Positions 37,357-49,475 of a stretch of DNA of 64,000 bases are shown here, in pieces; the stretch's first letter is position 1, and every line of letters begins with the position of its first letter. The stretch is taken from assembly GCA_007922225.1 (NCBI GenBank), contig ML680086.1:12314540-12378539 (forward strand), given 5' to 3'. This DNA comes from Emydura subglobosa (Eukaryota > Chordata > Testudines > Chelidae). The notes under the pieces are model-generated. The model did no database searches and was not told the DNA's origin. It saw nothing but the letters and a program-made list of their open reading frames with translations. A program made the position numbers and the translations under genes.

Positions 37357-38200
37357 GATGGTTAATCTGTGGGGCAAATTGGTTAATCTTCACTCAGTGC
37401 AGATTTATTACGCCCTGCTTTAATTTTTCTTTGAAATGGCAAACCCTGGCAGCCTTGAATTCATTAATTTTGGGTATATCACCAAAAGAGCACAACTGAC
37501 TTTTTTTAAAATGACCCTGGAATAAATACATTAGTCTTGCGTGAAGCAAGGAACATAAAATTTCAACCAAATGAAAGTCTTCGTCTATAACCTAGTACGC
37601 TCCTGAAATAGCCCGATGTGTCTATTAAATTTATTAATGAGGGCTGTGAGATCTTAACAGGAATGCTGGCACATCACTGCCATTCTGCTCTGTTGTTTTA
37701 TAGTATCGGGGAAAGATTAATAATACAGATGATTCATTATAAGGGGATCTACTCAATGCAGGGGTTGGAGCTCGAGAGAAATGCTTCCTTTTCATTCTGC
37801 CTAATTCTTTACCAGCTATTATGCAGCACTGCTACTTTATTTGATAGTATCCAGAATCAAGGCCTTGTCCTGCCACCCACTGAAATACACAGCAGTTTTC
37901 TCACTGATGGAGCAGCTGATCATGTAATTTGCGAGAAATTATTTATTCACAAATCTGGCTTTTTCAGTTCATCTGTATCAGCTGCTCTCTTTTCTAATAG
38001 GATTGGTGGTGTCAGCTGTGTTGCCTTGTGATCACTACATAATTGGCTTGTGGCGTTACTGGACATAACTGCTTTTAGTGGTGCTTTACTTTAGAAAAGT
38101 AAACAAAAGGCAGCAAGTGTAGTGATGTCTTCAGTTGCCTGAATAGGTAGCTTTTAAATAGCTCTTTTCCTTGGTATATCTCAAGTAGCTTTATAAAGAA
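37357..38200. other. Repeat-free stretch, possible conserved element
   Basis: No repeat is recognised, and 37618-38031 happens to be open for 137 codons on the plus strand. The frame has no domain, no biased third-position pattern that I can see, and starts in AT-rich DNA. I treat it as non-coding. Confidence 0.35.
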
Positions 38201-38204
38201 CCCA

Positions 38205-38608
38205 AGTAACAGTATCCCATTTTATAGATGGTGTAGGCACAGACAGGTGAAGTGATTTGACCAAGATTAGTCAGTAGGGCACTAGGAAGGATTGTCCAGT
38301 GGTTAGAACAATAGCCAGGGACTTGGGAACCCAGTTTCAGTTCTCTGTTCTGCCATAGACTAGCTGTGTGGCCTTGGGCAAGTCACTTAGTCTCTCTTTG
38401 CCTCAGTTCCCAATCTGTAAAATGGGAATAATAGTACTTCCCAAACTCACAGGGGTGTTGTGAGGATAAATACATGAGGAGTATAAGGTGCTCAGATACC
38501 ACAGGGATGGCGGGCAATTATCTGTGACAGCAGAACCAGGATTTGAATGTAGGTTTCCTGAGTCCCAGCCCAGGGCTTTATCCACTGGGCCACACAGTCT
38601 CCCATTAC
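38205..38608 (-). mobile_element. MIR SINE interrupted by another MIR
   Basis: The reverse complement of a MIR core begins with TTTTATAGATGGTGTAGGCACAGACAGGTGAAGTGATTTGACC at 38221 and breaks at about 38283. Its continuation, GCAGAACCAGGATTTGAATG to TTATCCACTGGGCCACACAG, resumes at about 38516. The interruption is the plus-strand MIR at 38284-38515. Confidence 0.75.
38284..38515 (+). mobile_element. MIR SINE inserted into an older MIR
   Basis: A complete plus-strand copy: tRNA-like head (TGTCCAGTGGTTAGAACAATAGC), then core (GTGTGGCCTTGGGCAAGTCACTTAG, then TTTGCCTCAGTTCCCAATCTG), then AAAATGGGAATAATAG, then tail. Of the MIR copies in the window this one keeps the core best. Confidence 0.85.
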
Positions 38609-40594
38609 ATAAGTTGTGCAAAAAACAGGGCAAGAATATTTCTTTTCAGTGTCTAAAGAAGGCGTCAAAGCAACAGAAGGGCAAAGCTTTTAAAATATTT
38701 GACAAATATTTTGTCAGCTATTTTTAATTTCAGAACCAGATTTACAAACTTGGGGCCAAGGCCTGAGCTTGTGAGGAGCAAAGTGCAGCCAGCATAGAGT
38801 TGAAACACTCAATTCCCCTGTAGAATCAGGCCCTCAGTTCTACCTCCCCTCCAAAAAATAAAACCAGGGTTGCCACATACCGCACGTTAGCAGTGGAGAG
38901 CAAAACTGCTGCAGCAGCAGGAAGCTTGGAAAAAAAAATCAATGCTGAGCATTCTTCATGTCGCCGAAAGAAGCAGTCTCCCGGCCCTTGTATATGTCCT
39001 TCTCCTAAGGAAGTGGTTTTGTGAGGGTAGAACGTCTGTGACTCTCATTCTGGTTTTTACAGAAACCATCAAAGGGAACCTTTGCAGCAGTGATTCTGCC
39101 AAGCTTAGCACAGCACATCCGTGGGCTCCGAGTCTCTCCTGGGCTGTGGGCTTAGGATCTTTGATCACCATGGCTTGGTTTTGTTTTTGCTGACACCTTG
39201 AAGCCTTTTGTTTTCTCAATTCCTTCTCTGCTTTGTGTAGGCTTCTGTGATCATGGACGGTGTAGAAACTTTGATATTAACTCCTTGTTTGTCCTGTGCT
39301 GTAAAAAGGCTCTGAGCTCTTTCTGTTTAATGTCTTGCAAAGTTTCCTCTGTTTAGGGAGAAGTCTGCCTGGCAGTGGAGAGTCCATTACGTACCCAGGC
39401 TTTAAACACCACTTCTATGACCCCGACACATGCATTCTCCCTGAAGTGTAAGAGGAAAGTGGGAGTAAAGAGAAAGGCCACAGAGAACATATACAGGGAA
39501 ATCCATAGCCCTTTTCCTGTAGGATAGCTGAGCTCAATAGGGACCATTGATGAGTGTCCAGTGGGTGTGGAGAGCCAGGGGAGTCATGAACGGTGTGGAT
39601 CCCCTGGCACAAACCCCATCCATGTGGACAGGAAGGTGGTGGGATGAGTAAGACACATCCCTTGTGATGTACTTGTGACCACAGACTGGCTGTTTGGGTG
39701 CCCTGCAGGCCGGCTCTAAAGGGGCTCTATTGGAGTTGCACAGATCAGTGCTGAATCTGACCTACTGTTGGTGCAATGCCCATTGTGGTAAAGGAGAGAA
39801 GAGATGAGATTGACACTACGTGAGGCATGCTTTACTGAGGCTGCTAGACACAGACAGACCCTGTTATTCTGTCATGATAGCTTCCAGGCCAACACCTTGT
39901 TGGCCTAAGTACAATCTGTGTTGATATAAACTAGTTTTGTTCAGCAGGAAAGCATATAGAATAAATCCAACATTCTGCTCTTTATTTTCCTACAGCATTT
40001 TGAGTGGGGGACATAAGAATTATTGGAGCGTTTACTTTTAGTCCAAAACACAACTGCATTTTTGGGCATTATTTTTATGATGGCTCATTTTTGCTGATAT
40101 AGTTTTAATCCCTTCTCCATTCAACCACATCCTACACCTTCTTCTTTTTAGTTTGTTTGAAGAAAAGCAGAGCTGAGAAATGATTTAGGGCCAATCTGAC
40201 CTCTGTGGCTTCCTTTTGCATAAAGAAGCTGAGTGCAAAATCCAGTTCAAACAGCGTTACATGTAAATAGAGAAATGTCAATCTCTAAAACCTCAGTCTT
40301 GCAAGGGGCTTTATGCAGAGCCCCACTAAAGTCAGTGGAAGTCTATGCAGGGCTACCGCTCTTGATGTAACCAGAACATAACATCTTGTCTAGAGCGGGA
40401 TGAAATTTTCTGCACAAATAGTTTATTCAATGAAAAAAGCAGAGTAAGTCGAGTAAAACTATTCCTGAATTTGACACAAATTTGCCAAATGGTTTTGGCA
40501 AAAAAAAAAAAAAAAAAGTTCAGGTTATATTCGCCGAGGACGTGGGAGCCATTTACAAAGATGGTGGTGGTATCTTTATGCCCTGTAGGTACAG
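38609..40594. other. Unassigned stretch with a poly-A run
   Basis: An A18 run lies at 40500-40517. A fold-back member (GAGCCCCACTAAAGTCAGTGG) lies at 40315-40370. No gene recognised. The minus-strand frames at 38956-39219 and 39353-39612 have no motif. Confidence 0.4.
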
Positions 40595-40745
40595 CACCAG
40601 CACAGGATGTGGGAGAGGCTGCTTCAAGTCCCCAGTGTCTGCTTTGAATTATGGATTAGAACTTGGCTCACCTACTTCCCTTGAGTGCCCGAACCACTGC
40701 GCTATAGGGTATTCTAGAGTGGGTCTCAATATCTCGTGCTGGAGC
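40595..40745. mobile_element. Self-complementary tRNA-like SINE
   Basis: GTGGGAGAGGCTGCTTCAAGTCCCC at 40608 is followed by an approximate reverse complement: ATTAGAACTTGGCTCACC, then CTACTTCCC, then GAGTGCCCGAACCACTGCGCTATAGGG. Same architecture as 11829-11990. Confidence 0.6.
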
Positions 40746-40789
40746 AGTTTCACTTTGGTTCACTAAATATTTAATTCTTTATACAGTGA

Positions 40790-41515
40790 GGTTCCATAGC
40801 CCAGTGGTTGGGGACTCACCTGAGTGTGAGGACACCTGGGTTCCAGTCCCTGCTCCAATGGCGATGTAACTGTCTTGTACAGAGTGGAACAGCTTCAAGC
40901 GGAGAGACTAAACCCATTCCCAGAATACCCCAAAGCCCAGTGGTTAGGGCACTCATCCACAGTGTGGGACACTCAAGTTTTCAAATCCCTGCTCTGAATC
41001 AGTCAGAATTAGGACTGGAAACCAGATCTCCTTTCAGTCCAGGTGAGCATTGTAACCGATAGGTGGGGCCTTATCAAATTCACGGACATGAAAAACGTGT
41101 CCTGGACCGTGAAATCAGATCTCCCTGTGACATCTAGCTGTTGTGAGGAGGGGAAGGGACAGGGCTGGGGGCCACCTTGCACTGGACTCCAGCTGCTAGT
41201 CCTGGAAGGGATGGGGCAGGATGGTACTTCCTTTTCCCCTGCACAGCCGCGCTCAGGGGGAAGATCAGACCTGCCTCCGGGTACCTGCGCTGAAGGCTGC
41301 ACAGAAGTGAGGGTGACAATACCACGACCCATCCCCCCACAACTCCCTTTGGGTCAGGATGGTTACAATACCATGAAATTTCAGATGTAAACATCTGAAA
41401 CCATGAAACTGATTATTTTAAAAATCCTATGACTGTGAAATTGACCAAAATTGACCATGAATTTGGTAGGGCCCTTCCAATAGGACACAAAGGTGGCTAC
41501 CATCACCTCTTCCTC
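40790..41515. mobile_element. Dimeric tRNA-like SINE split by a hAT-like insertion
   Basis: Two head copies lie in tandem: ATAGCCCAGTGGTTGGGGACTCACC at 40796, and AAGCCCAGTGGTTAGGGCACTCATCC at 40934. Each is followed by a B-box-like stretch (GGGTTCCAGTCCCTGCTC; TTTTCAAATCCCTGCTC). An inverted segment (CTCCTTTCAGTCCAGGTGAGCATTGTAACCGATAGG) then runs to 41063. The element resumes at 41477 with CCAATAGGACACAAAGGTGG after the inserted unit. Confidence 0.65.
41064..41476. mobile_element. Miniature hAT-like transposon with 8-bp duplication
   Basis: A unit of about 413 bp. The left end TGGGGCCTTATCAAATTCACGG and the reverse complement of the right end (AAGGGCCCTACCAAATTCATGG) match at 17 of 22 positions. 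Flanks CCGATAGG (41056-41063) and CCAATAGG (41477-41484) are an 8-bp target duplication with one mismatch, the length typical of hAT insertion. The GC-rich interior gives overlapping open frames in both strands but no transposase, so the element is non-autonomous. Confidence 0.85.
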
Positions 41516-41704
41516 TTGTGACTGGAGTTTCCAAATTTCCTTTGATTTTAATAACAATAATAATAATTAATAAATAATTATTCATAAAAGAAGTTAATGT
41601 CTAAAATCAAAAAACATTTTTGACCTGAAATCAGGGGGGAAATTACTTTTTCAGTTTAGCCATCAAACCAAAAAAGAATCAAGTATTCACACAGTTCTAA
41701 TCTT
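41516..41704. other. Short AT-rich interval
   Basis: AATAA-rich sequence at 41545-41590 and nothing else recognised. Confidence 0.4.
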
Positions 41705-41932
41705 GTCTACATCAGAAAGTTGAATTACTTTCATTATATGGATCTAGTTAAAGAAGCATAACCCCTAGTGCGGATGCAGAATCTGTGTAATGGTGATTAT
41801 TTAAACTGGTGTAGGTGTTTCTGTATGAAAAGGGGAATAACTATATCCGTATAAATCACCACGTCAGTAAAATAAAAACATACACCCAACCAGTTTTTAC
41901 TAGTAAATCCTAGAAGTATAGACAAGGCTTAA
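41705..41932. mobile_element. Miniature TIR transposon
   Basis: CTTGTCTACATCAGAAAG at 41704 pairs with the reverse complement of the right end (GCCTTGTCTATACTTCTAGG). The interior is AT-rich with AAACTGGTGTAGGTGTTTCTG but no coding sequence. The terminal words resemble those of the element at 32577, so these may share a transposase type. Confidence 0.55.
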
Positions 41933-43000
41933 TAATTTAGTATATTTAACAATAAATTCCTGGGTCCTTTGCAATTCAGCATAGTGAAAGGCACTGAAAA
42001 CAAAAGAGTTTCAGTTGGATTTAAAACCAGACATTGATTGTTTTCTTGAATATGAATAAGGTTAGTTCCATAATTAAATCATTGTTTACTTTTATTAATA
42101 AGGCTTATCTACAACTCTAAGTGCCTTAGAGTCTTTTTTTTTTTTTAAATATCTACAAACACTGTGAAGCTCAGCCTATGCTTTTCTAGAAGTAAGCACA
42201 ACAGTTATGCAAGCAAAATGTATGCATACCACTGGCACCCACAGAAATGTATGTTTGTGCTAGCAAAATGACCTGTTGTGCAGATTGTTCAGGTAATTGC
42301 ATGTTTAAGTACCTATCTGCATGCAAGGGTTCTGGTGGATTAAGTCTGACTTCTTACTGTGTTTACTCAGGAAAAATCCACCATCCAACATTTGGCCCAC
42401 AGATCTCAAATTGTAAATGTCTCTAAACTATGCCCACTCAGGTAAAATCCAATAACTTCTTAAGTTCTGATTTTAAAAAACAAAAGCAAAACAGGATTAC
42501 AAACATAAAAATGGATATCAGAAAGTGTTTACGCCTATTTGCTTGTCTGTTGATTCCATCGGTCATTTCCCCATTATCAGCACAAAGCAATATGTGAAAG
42601 ATGACCAATAAGTGGGAATCATATATCTTTAGCTAGGATCAATGCAGTTCTGCAGTGTGCCAGTTTCCACACCCCACTGACTTCACTGAAGAGCAAGGGA
42701 AGCAAGGAAAGGACAAACCTCACTTCTGTTCTGTGCTCTTTACAAAGATTTTTTTTTAGGCCAGTGAAAAATTTCACAAAATTCCTTCAAGCTTACATAG
42801 TGCGTTTTCCTTCTTCTCTTGTCCCAAATACCATAGAGCTTTCCTGTTTTTCTTTCAAAAAAGTAATATAAAGAATTAGTTTCCTTCAGCACTAGTGCTG
42901 AACTAAAAGGAATGGCTTCTTCCTGCTAACGTGATATACAAGTCACTGGATGTGCTGGATGCATCCTGGGCCATTAGTTAAATTTGTTAGTCCTTCTTGG
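41933..43000. other. AT-rich unassigned stretch
   Basis: No gene or repeat recognised. T-rich run near 42135-42146. Confidence 0.4.
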
Positions 43001-43004
43001 ATTT

Positions 43005-43145
43005 AGGGATAATTATTTTTAATAGTATTTATTATTTATATTTCATTAGTACCTGAAGGCCTCAACTAGCCCAGTGCCCCACATGCATACTTTAAATGAG
43101 TTTAAAATCTAAAGAGACAAGATGTAACAGGTTGGTGAAACAAAC
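43005..43145 (+). mobile_element. MIR/CORE-SINE class tail fragment
   Basis: TATTATTTATATTTCATTAGTACCTGAAGGCCTC, then CCCAGTGCCCCAC, then GTTTAAAATCTAAAGAGACAAG. This order is the same consensus that underlies 4795-4925. Fragment without the GAAACTGAGGCACAG core. Confidence 0.55.
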
Positions 43146-46100
43146 AAACATACAAGTGTGGACGGAAAGCAAGGACAAAATCATAGGAAGTTTACCACAT
43201 CAATTGTGGCTATCAACTGTGCACACAGCTACTCAGAAGCAGCAATCACCATTTGTCTAGTCATTATATGATTATAGTTTTCTGTAGGTACCACAGCAGA
43301 AGTGAGTTTTAAGGACTTATTTGCTGGTGTAGTAAGAAAAAAAACAAAAACGGGTAGAGCATGAAATCAAATATTTTCAAAGAGGAAATGTTTCTGAACA
43401 AGGTGCCCTGTGTCGTCATAGATAATGAAGGGATGAAATCAACCCTATTGTATAATGCTGAGTTTTTCAGTGTGTGTACGGCATTTAGGGAGATGCCTAA
43501 TACCCATTGACTTTCAATGACCATTGAGTGCCTAACTCTCTAAGGCTCCTTTGAAAAATCCCAGTCTAAATAAACAATAACGCAAGTTCCATGAGGAAAA
43601 CTAATGCTTTCACTTTGCTTTACTTTCAGATCTTCCGCTCCACAGATTTTTAGTTGATTCTGGGCTGTGAAGAGGAATACTGCTTGGGAGAGGGATCTCG
43701 TGCATTGCCACTAAAGTTCCAGGGCCAATTAAGAACACATCTATAATATGAAGGGAGGAGAGAGAGCGCTAGGAGACTGGAAGACCAGCTCTTCTTTCAG
43801 ATCAATAGATGAGCTGACACTGAAGCTAGAGGACCGATAGAAGTAGTGGAGACGATAGACATATTTGGCAGATTTCTGAAGGCATTCAATAGAATGACAC
43901 CGAGATGGTGCTGATAAATCGATAGCTCTAAGGGCAGATCAGATTGATAATTTGAATGTATATGGAACTGTTCTAGCCAGGAAGACCTGAGCAACCACTG
44001 AGGGAATAGATAAGCAGAGAAACAAATTCATATTGCAATATCATTTTAGTGTGGCTTTTATTTAAAGGGTCTTCCTGGAAATTCAAGCGTGATTTCCTCC
44101 TCACATCTGAAAAGCTGGACCATGAAACAAGACAGAGTTGCACTGCTACCCCTTACGTTCCTTTTGCTAGTTGTTCTGGGCTAAGTTAGCAGCTATGAAT
44201 AAGTTATTGTTTCAGCGACAAAACCTTTTGATGCTAAGGTTAACACCAGGCCATAATCAGGAGAATTGTGCAGTATCTTCATTGGCACAGCAGGAGTTGG
44301 CCCTATCCCACAATGTGTATTATCTGGGTGTGGGTGTTCTCCGAAGCATATGATTGTAAGGGAAGCATTATGGCAGAATTCCAAACCATGTGGTCACCAA
44401 GACTTGGGGCCTATATATGCCTCCACTGAAGACAATGGGATTTTTGTCATTGACTTCAATGGAAGCAAGACTGGGTGCTTACACACAGGACTTTGTACTG
44501 CTATTGGCCAATCAGAATGCCCATTCACCCTATGTATTTGATAAGACATCATCGACGAAAACAAACCAAGCAACCATATAAATGTGACATTAATCACCCT
44601 AAGATGCCTGGGCTGGTATTGCAGCTATTGAACTGTACTGATAACATTATTCAGTTCTCCTTTGACTCCTCCCCATCTTCAGCCAAACTTTGCTGAAAGT
44701 TCAAGTTGAAAAATGTTCAGATTGGTTCTACTCTTGTGTTCACCAGATGCTGAATTAAGGGGTTGTTTGTGTTAGTGGAATCTTTTAGCTGCCTGCGACT
44801 GAAACATTATAATGTTCAAACCATACTGGAAATTTTATAACATGTATTTTACACAGAGAATTTAGGGTTGTGCTGAAAGTGAGTTCATGCACCTTTTTTG
44901 ACTTCCCTTATGCTGAGCTTGGCCGAAAATGTACCCCAACACAAGGTCTTACAGCAGATAAAATGGTACCTCCTGAAGCTGGGGCTTGCCAGAGAGTCCG
45001 TTAAATGAAGATGTATATTACCTCAAGTATTTTTCAAAATGCTCCAGTCCCTTCTTGAAAATTGAAACCCCATTGAAATAAAATTCCTGTTAATGGAGAA
45101 AAACTTTGGTGCAATGAAGTTAGTGGTTTTCTTTTTACTGTGCATGCTGCTTCATCATATACCTGCAAGGTATAATCTGTTGCCAGCAAACTTTGTTTCA
45201 TCGGAATAAAACAGTCCTGAGACATTTGCAGTTTGTAAAGCAGAATCTCAGTAATACTTTGAAGGCTGTCACCTCTATCTCCGCTGTGCTTCATGTTGGC
45301 AAAATTGTCTCCTGCAAGGTCACTGCTCCCCAAGGTGTCAACAGCAGGTATGGCTGCTGCTCTGCAGGGCATTTCGATTAATTAGACTGTTAAACTAGAA
45401 TCTTGGTGCATGTAAAAAGCAAGGGGAAGTGAAGATTAGCAACAGTTTAGGGCTTTTATGGAATGCCCAAAGGGACTCCAGGATGGATTTCTTTACTTTG
45501 CCTTTTAACAGGTGATGGGCCTAAGCTGCAAAATTCAGATTTTGATCCAGGTTTCAAGCCCCTTACCCCAAAAATCTTGTGGATGTTCAGAAAAAGGGTG
45601 CTTGGATCAACTCTCTGAATAGCTAGGAGTGATTTGTAATATTTTTGGGGTTGGATCCAGCTATGGATTTCCAATATCCCACAGGCATTCGGCTCTGGAT
45701 TTTTGGCTTGGTCCCATTTCTACTTTTAATCAAGGCAGCAGCAGAGAAATTGGAATAGAAATATCAGTTTCTCTACCAGATATTTGTGGGTGGGCATTTG
45801 GTCCTAATTCCCTTGCACACACAAACAATTGCTTCTCCTTTCACAGTACAATGATTGCTAAAGTAACTACTTATAGTTTATTAGAATCATGTATGACTTT
45901 TGTGACCAATTGATTACCTGCCTAGATTACTTTTCAGGAATCCTCTGAGGAGATAGGGTCAGTATGGCTTGTATGATTGCTGATGGGCTCTAGACCTTTC
46001 CTCACCAATTAAAATATGGTCCAGGTTGGCAGTGGTTGATTAACAGATTTTTCAGGCCAACGTGTTAACAGGTTTGGGTAGTTATTGTTCTTGGAGATTC

Positions 46101-46574
46101 TGCCATTCCTGTCCTGCCTGTGAGGCATGATGATATGAGCACCCAGGCTGACTTTGGTCTCATTCTGAAATGTGCGTATATGAGGCAAAAACAATCTAAA
46201 AGTTACCAGTAGAGATGGAACTAAGCCAAAGAATTTGGAATCAGATCTGCCAGAAGTGCTAGGGAGTTGAAAGGGAAGGATAGAGGGACATTTCATTAAA
46301 CATCAGTTAATCTATGGCTTTTAAGGTTTGTGGTTCTAATTATAATCAAATGGTCAATTCATTGCCTCACTACAGGACAAAATTAAGGTTCTTTGTGTGC
46401 GTTATCTGTATGTATGGCCATGTCACAACATACTTGGATTAAATTTGAATTTTCTGGATGTATCATGCTTATTTTGAAATAACTTCAACAGCCCTGTCAT
46501 GTATTTTACCCTACTGTTGTGTATTCAGTGTTTACTCCACTTTGACATGTTTTTTGGAGTGGGAACAAATATAT
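43146..46574. other. Unassigned stretch with two fold-backs
   Basis: Fold-back members lie at 43480-43563 (GATGCCTAATACCCATTGAC, then ATTGAGTGCCTAACTC) and 44405-44475 (CTGAAGACAATGGG, then CATTGACTTCAATGGAAG). The rest contains no gene I recognise. 45040-45400 is repeat-free and is listed as a possible conserved segment. Confidence 0.4.
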
Positions 46575-46577
46575 GTG

Positions 46578-46795
46578 AGACACGGACTGACGATTAGGGC
46601 TCTGGCCTAGACCCAGGAGAACTTTGCCACTGATCTGCTGGGTGGTCTTGGACATGTCACTCACTTCTTTGTGCCTCTGTTTCTCTGCCACCCCTACTCC
46701 CCATACCTTTGTTCTGATTTGTCAATTTCGAGTGTAAGCTCTTTAGCATGGGGCATGTCTTTCTGTGCATTGGCACAATATGATATTAATTTTGG
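46578..46795 (+). mobile_element. MIR-class SINE
   Basis: Head ACGATTAGGGCTCTGGCC, core GGTGGTCTTGGACATGTCACTCAC then TTGTGCCTCTGTTTC, tail GTGTAAGCTCTTTAGCATGGGGC. Plus orientation, near full length, diverged. Confidence 0.8.
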
Positions 46796-48754
46796 AGAGG
46801 GTCTCGAGGCATGATTGTGATATTGCTAACACACCTCCACAGAAAAGTTTATGGTGGAGCTAGTTGCAGGCGCATCAGTGGTTTGGCTACAGACTACCAT
46901 TCACGAATCCAGGAGTTGAGAATAACCTACCACACAAATAACTGCTGGGATTCAACTAAAGTCATCCCTTGTGCAGTGTTACACCAGCATGGCATTTGGC
47001 CCATTTCATCTGCAGATTAAACCCAGACATGAACCTACACTGCCAGAGGTGAATGACGACTGCACTGCTCACCAAAGCTACCATCCCACAGGGTTGGTTG
47101 GTTTAGTTTTTGTTTGTTGTTTTTCTTTCTGATAGCCTGACCTCAACTGGATGTGAAGACAGCAGCTCTCCAAAACTGAAAGACTTACCCTCCCACTTTC
47201 CCCTCTCCCCACCCCAGTCCTATTGGGGTCTTCAGCTACTGCCCAGCAGCCACTGCCATCCATCATCCTAGCTAACAATGACAGTCTCCTGTCCAATGCA
47301 TTCTTATTGCTTCTGCCGCATTGATGTCACTGACAATAGATGGACACATTTGTCATAATTACATGCAAATCTCCATTAATTGGAAAGCATGTTGCTTGCC
47401 CTCAAGTCTGCATTGCTATCGATGTCAGATCACGGCACTGGAGCTCCCTGGGGAGTCGATATCCTAAAGGAAATGGAACAGCTTCCAGAGAACCTAACAG
47501 CTGCACCCTGTCAGCCTGTTGAAAAGCAATCTCCTTTAACAATAGACCACAACATTAGCTGTACTGTATAGACATCACAGGCTTAACCTCACTGAGTAGT
47601 GTGCTTGTGTATCTCCTGGTTGCCACATGCAGGACCTTTCTCATCCATCATGATCATCACTTTCGGGGGAAAAAGAGCAGAGACGTTCCAAATGGTTTCA
47701 CACTAAAAGAAGCGGCAGGCATTGTATTGGGCATGGTGCATTGGAAGTTCAGATGCTGGGCGACATCTCTTGCCACAGACAGGCGGTATCAATCGCCTTC
47801 AGGACTTAGTGCCCTTAATTAAAACTGGCAATTTTGAGCCTCCTGCTGGCAATGAGACAGTTTGGGTGAAATGTAACCGCTTGCAAGAGCACAAATATAG
47901 GAGCCCGTTATCCAGTTCTCACATCATCAGTCACCCCCACTGAAAAGGTCTCTACAATAATAATTAAAGCAAAATTAGCCCTACTGTCGTGGAACCGTGG
48001 ATAGCATTACACAAAAACAGCTCTAGCAAAGTCCAAGGTACCCCCTTGCTAGTACACCAGACCTCATGTGGCGAAGATCCCCCATTTGTTTTGAGAAAAC
48101 TGGCTTATGATTAATAGCGCCTTGATTCACTGCATCCCCGGGCACAGCTAGAGCTCTTGAAACTGAACTCTGAATCCTCCTGTAATGGCATTGGCTCTCC
48201 TCCCAGCCCCACAACCACCACCCTGTAGGCAGACCTGAGGCAGGTTTAACTGCAGAATTGAAGCTTATTGGAAATGTAAAATGACCATCTAAGAATAGGG
48301 CTGTTTAATAGAGCAATTCCAAACTGCTGAAAGCAAATTTAGATCAGCTTATTGATTAGTTGTTGGAGACTTGCAGAATCTTGTGTGTCTGATGTGCGCT
48401 GGCCAAACCCACTCTGTTTGATGGTATGACTCCTGGTGAGTTTTACACCAGTCAAATCCTATTACTTTTGGTTTTTCCAATCCCTGTCCAAAGAGATGTA
48501 CAGCCATTAACAGCATTTGGTACCTATGGCTGTGGCTTGCTTGCTGGTACTTAAAATCTTCAGCACTGGAAATGAAGCTGGGAAGTTTTGACTCCCGCAT
48601 GGGTATCAAGGAAGGAGGGAAGGGGAAAGAATCACACTTCAGCAAAGATTCTATCGGACGGGGGCTAGATGGATAAAGATAGAAATATTAGATAGCTATA
48701 GAAAGTCCTGAATGTCAAAGTGAAAGGCACAAAAAATGTTAAACCAAGCTACTT
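46796..48754. other. Repeat-poor stretch before the hAT element
   Basis: About 2 kb without recognised repeats. 47300-47560 contains ACATGCAAAT, overlapping an octamer-like ATGCAAAT, with TAATTA and TTAATTGG nearby, which is the style of conserved enhancers. No open frame exceeds 100 codons. Confidence 0.35.
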
Positions 48755-49243
48755 TAGGGTGAATAAAAATCAATGATTTTCTTTAAAAAAAAAAAATCCT
48801 TTTTTTTTTTAAATCATCAATAAAATACTAAATTTATCTCGTTTAAAAAATACAGTTACAATTAAATCTCATCACAAACATGCTAAACCTACCCTTACAG
48901 TCTCATAAAAATTAATTAATGGCTCTAGTCTGTCCAGCCTAATTACCAGCTCTTGCTTCTTGAAAGTTCTGGGCTTTTAGTTTCTGTTTCAGTTTCTGTT
49001 TCTCAGCAGACTAAAGTCACATGTGCAAAGAAAGACACAGGCTGGATAGGATTTGTTGTTGTTCTATGCTTGTATGGTGGTGGAGCTGGGCCAAGGAAGG
49101 CAGAGGAGTTAGTTAAGACACTGTCTTAAAGACAGAAAGACAAAGGACAGAGGCAGAATAGAAAGGAACAGTGGAGTGGACTGGAAAGAAAAAGGGAAGA
49201 CATTATTCAGTATACACACAGCTTCCTATATTCCCTCACACTT

Positions 49244-49475
49244 TTGCCACAGAAAACTGTCATGGCTTCTGGGCGTAAGAGACCCCCTATCTGGGAATAT
49301 TTTGAAGAAATTCCTTCCCTGGGTAAAAAAAGAAAACATGTCAAGTGTAAGCAGTGCAAGAAGGAGATGCAAGGCCTAGTTGCAAGAATGAACCATCATA
49401 ATGAAAATTGCTTATTGGGAGAAAGTGATGTGGCTGAAGATGTGGATATGTCTGAAGAACAGTGTGGATCAACTG
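49244..49475 (+). pseudogene. hAT transposase exon 1, BED zinc finger
   Basis: A 78-codon frame. Residues 14-60 look like a BED finger: aromatic WEYFEE, then KHVKCKQCKKEM with the paired cysteines, then MNHHNENC with the histidine/cysteine ligands. BED fingers bind DNA and commonly sit at the N-terminus of hAT transposases. The frame could start at codon 1 or at the methionine at codon 7. A donor-like GGTTAGTAA follows at 49476. An acidic tail (SDVAEDVDMSEEQ) follows the finger. In this exon the reading frame is intact. Confidence 0.85.

Noticed and set aside
37618..38031. 137-codon plus-strand frame as a gene
   Set aside because: No start context, no domain, no splice signals in useful places, and comparable frames arise by chance in a 64-kb window.
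49244..49475. BED finger as a host ZBED gene
   Set aside because: It is followed by hAT catalytic and dimerisation regions on the same strand within transposon ends, with frameshifts downstream, so it belongs to the transposon.
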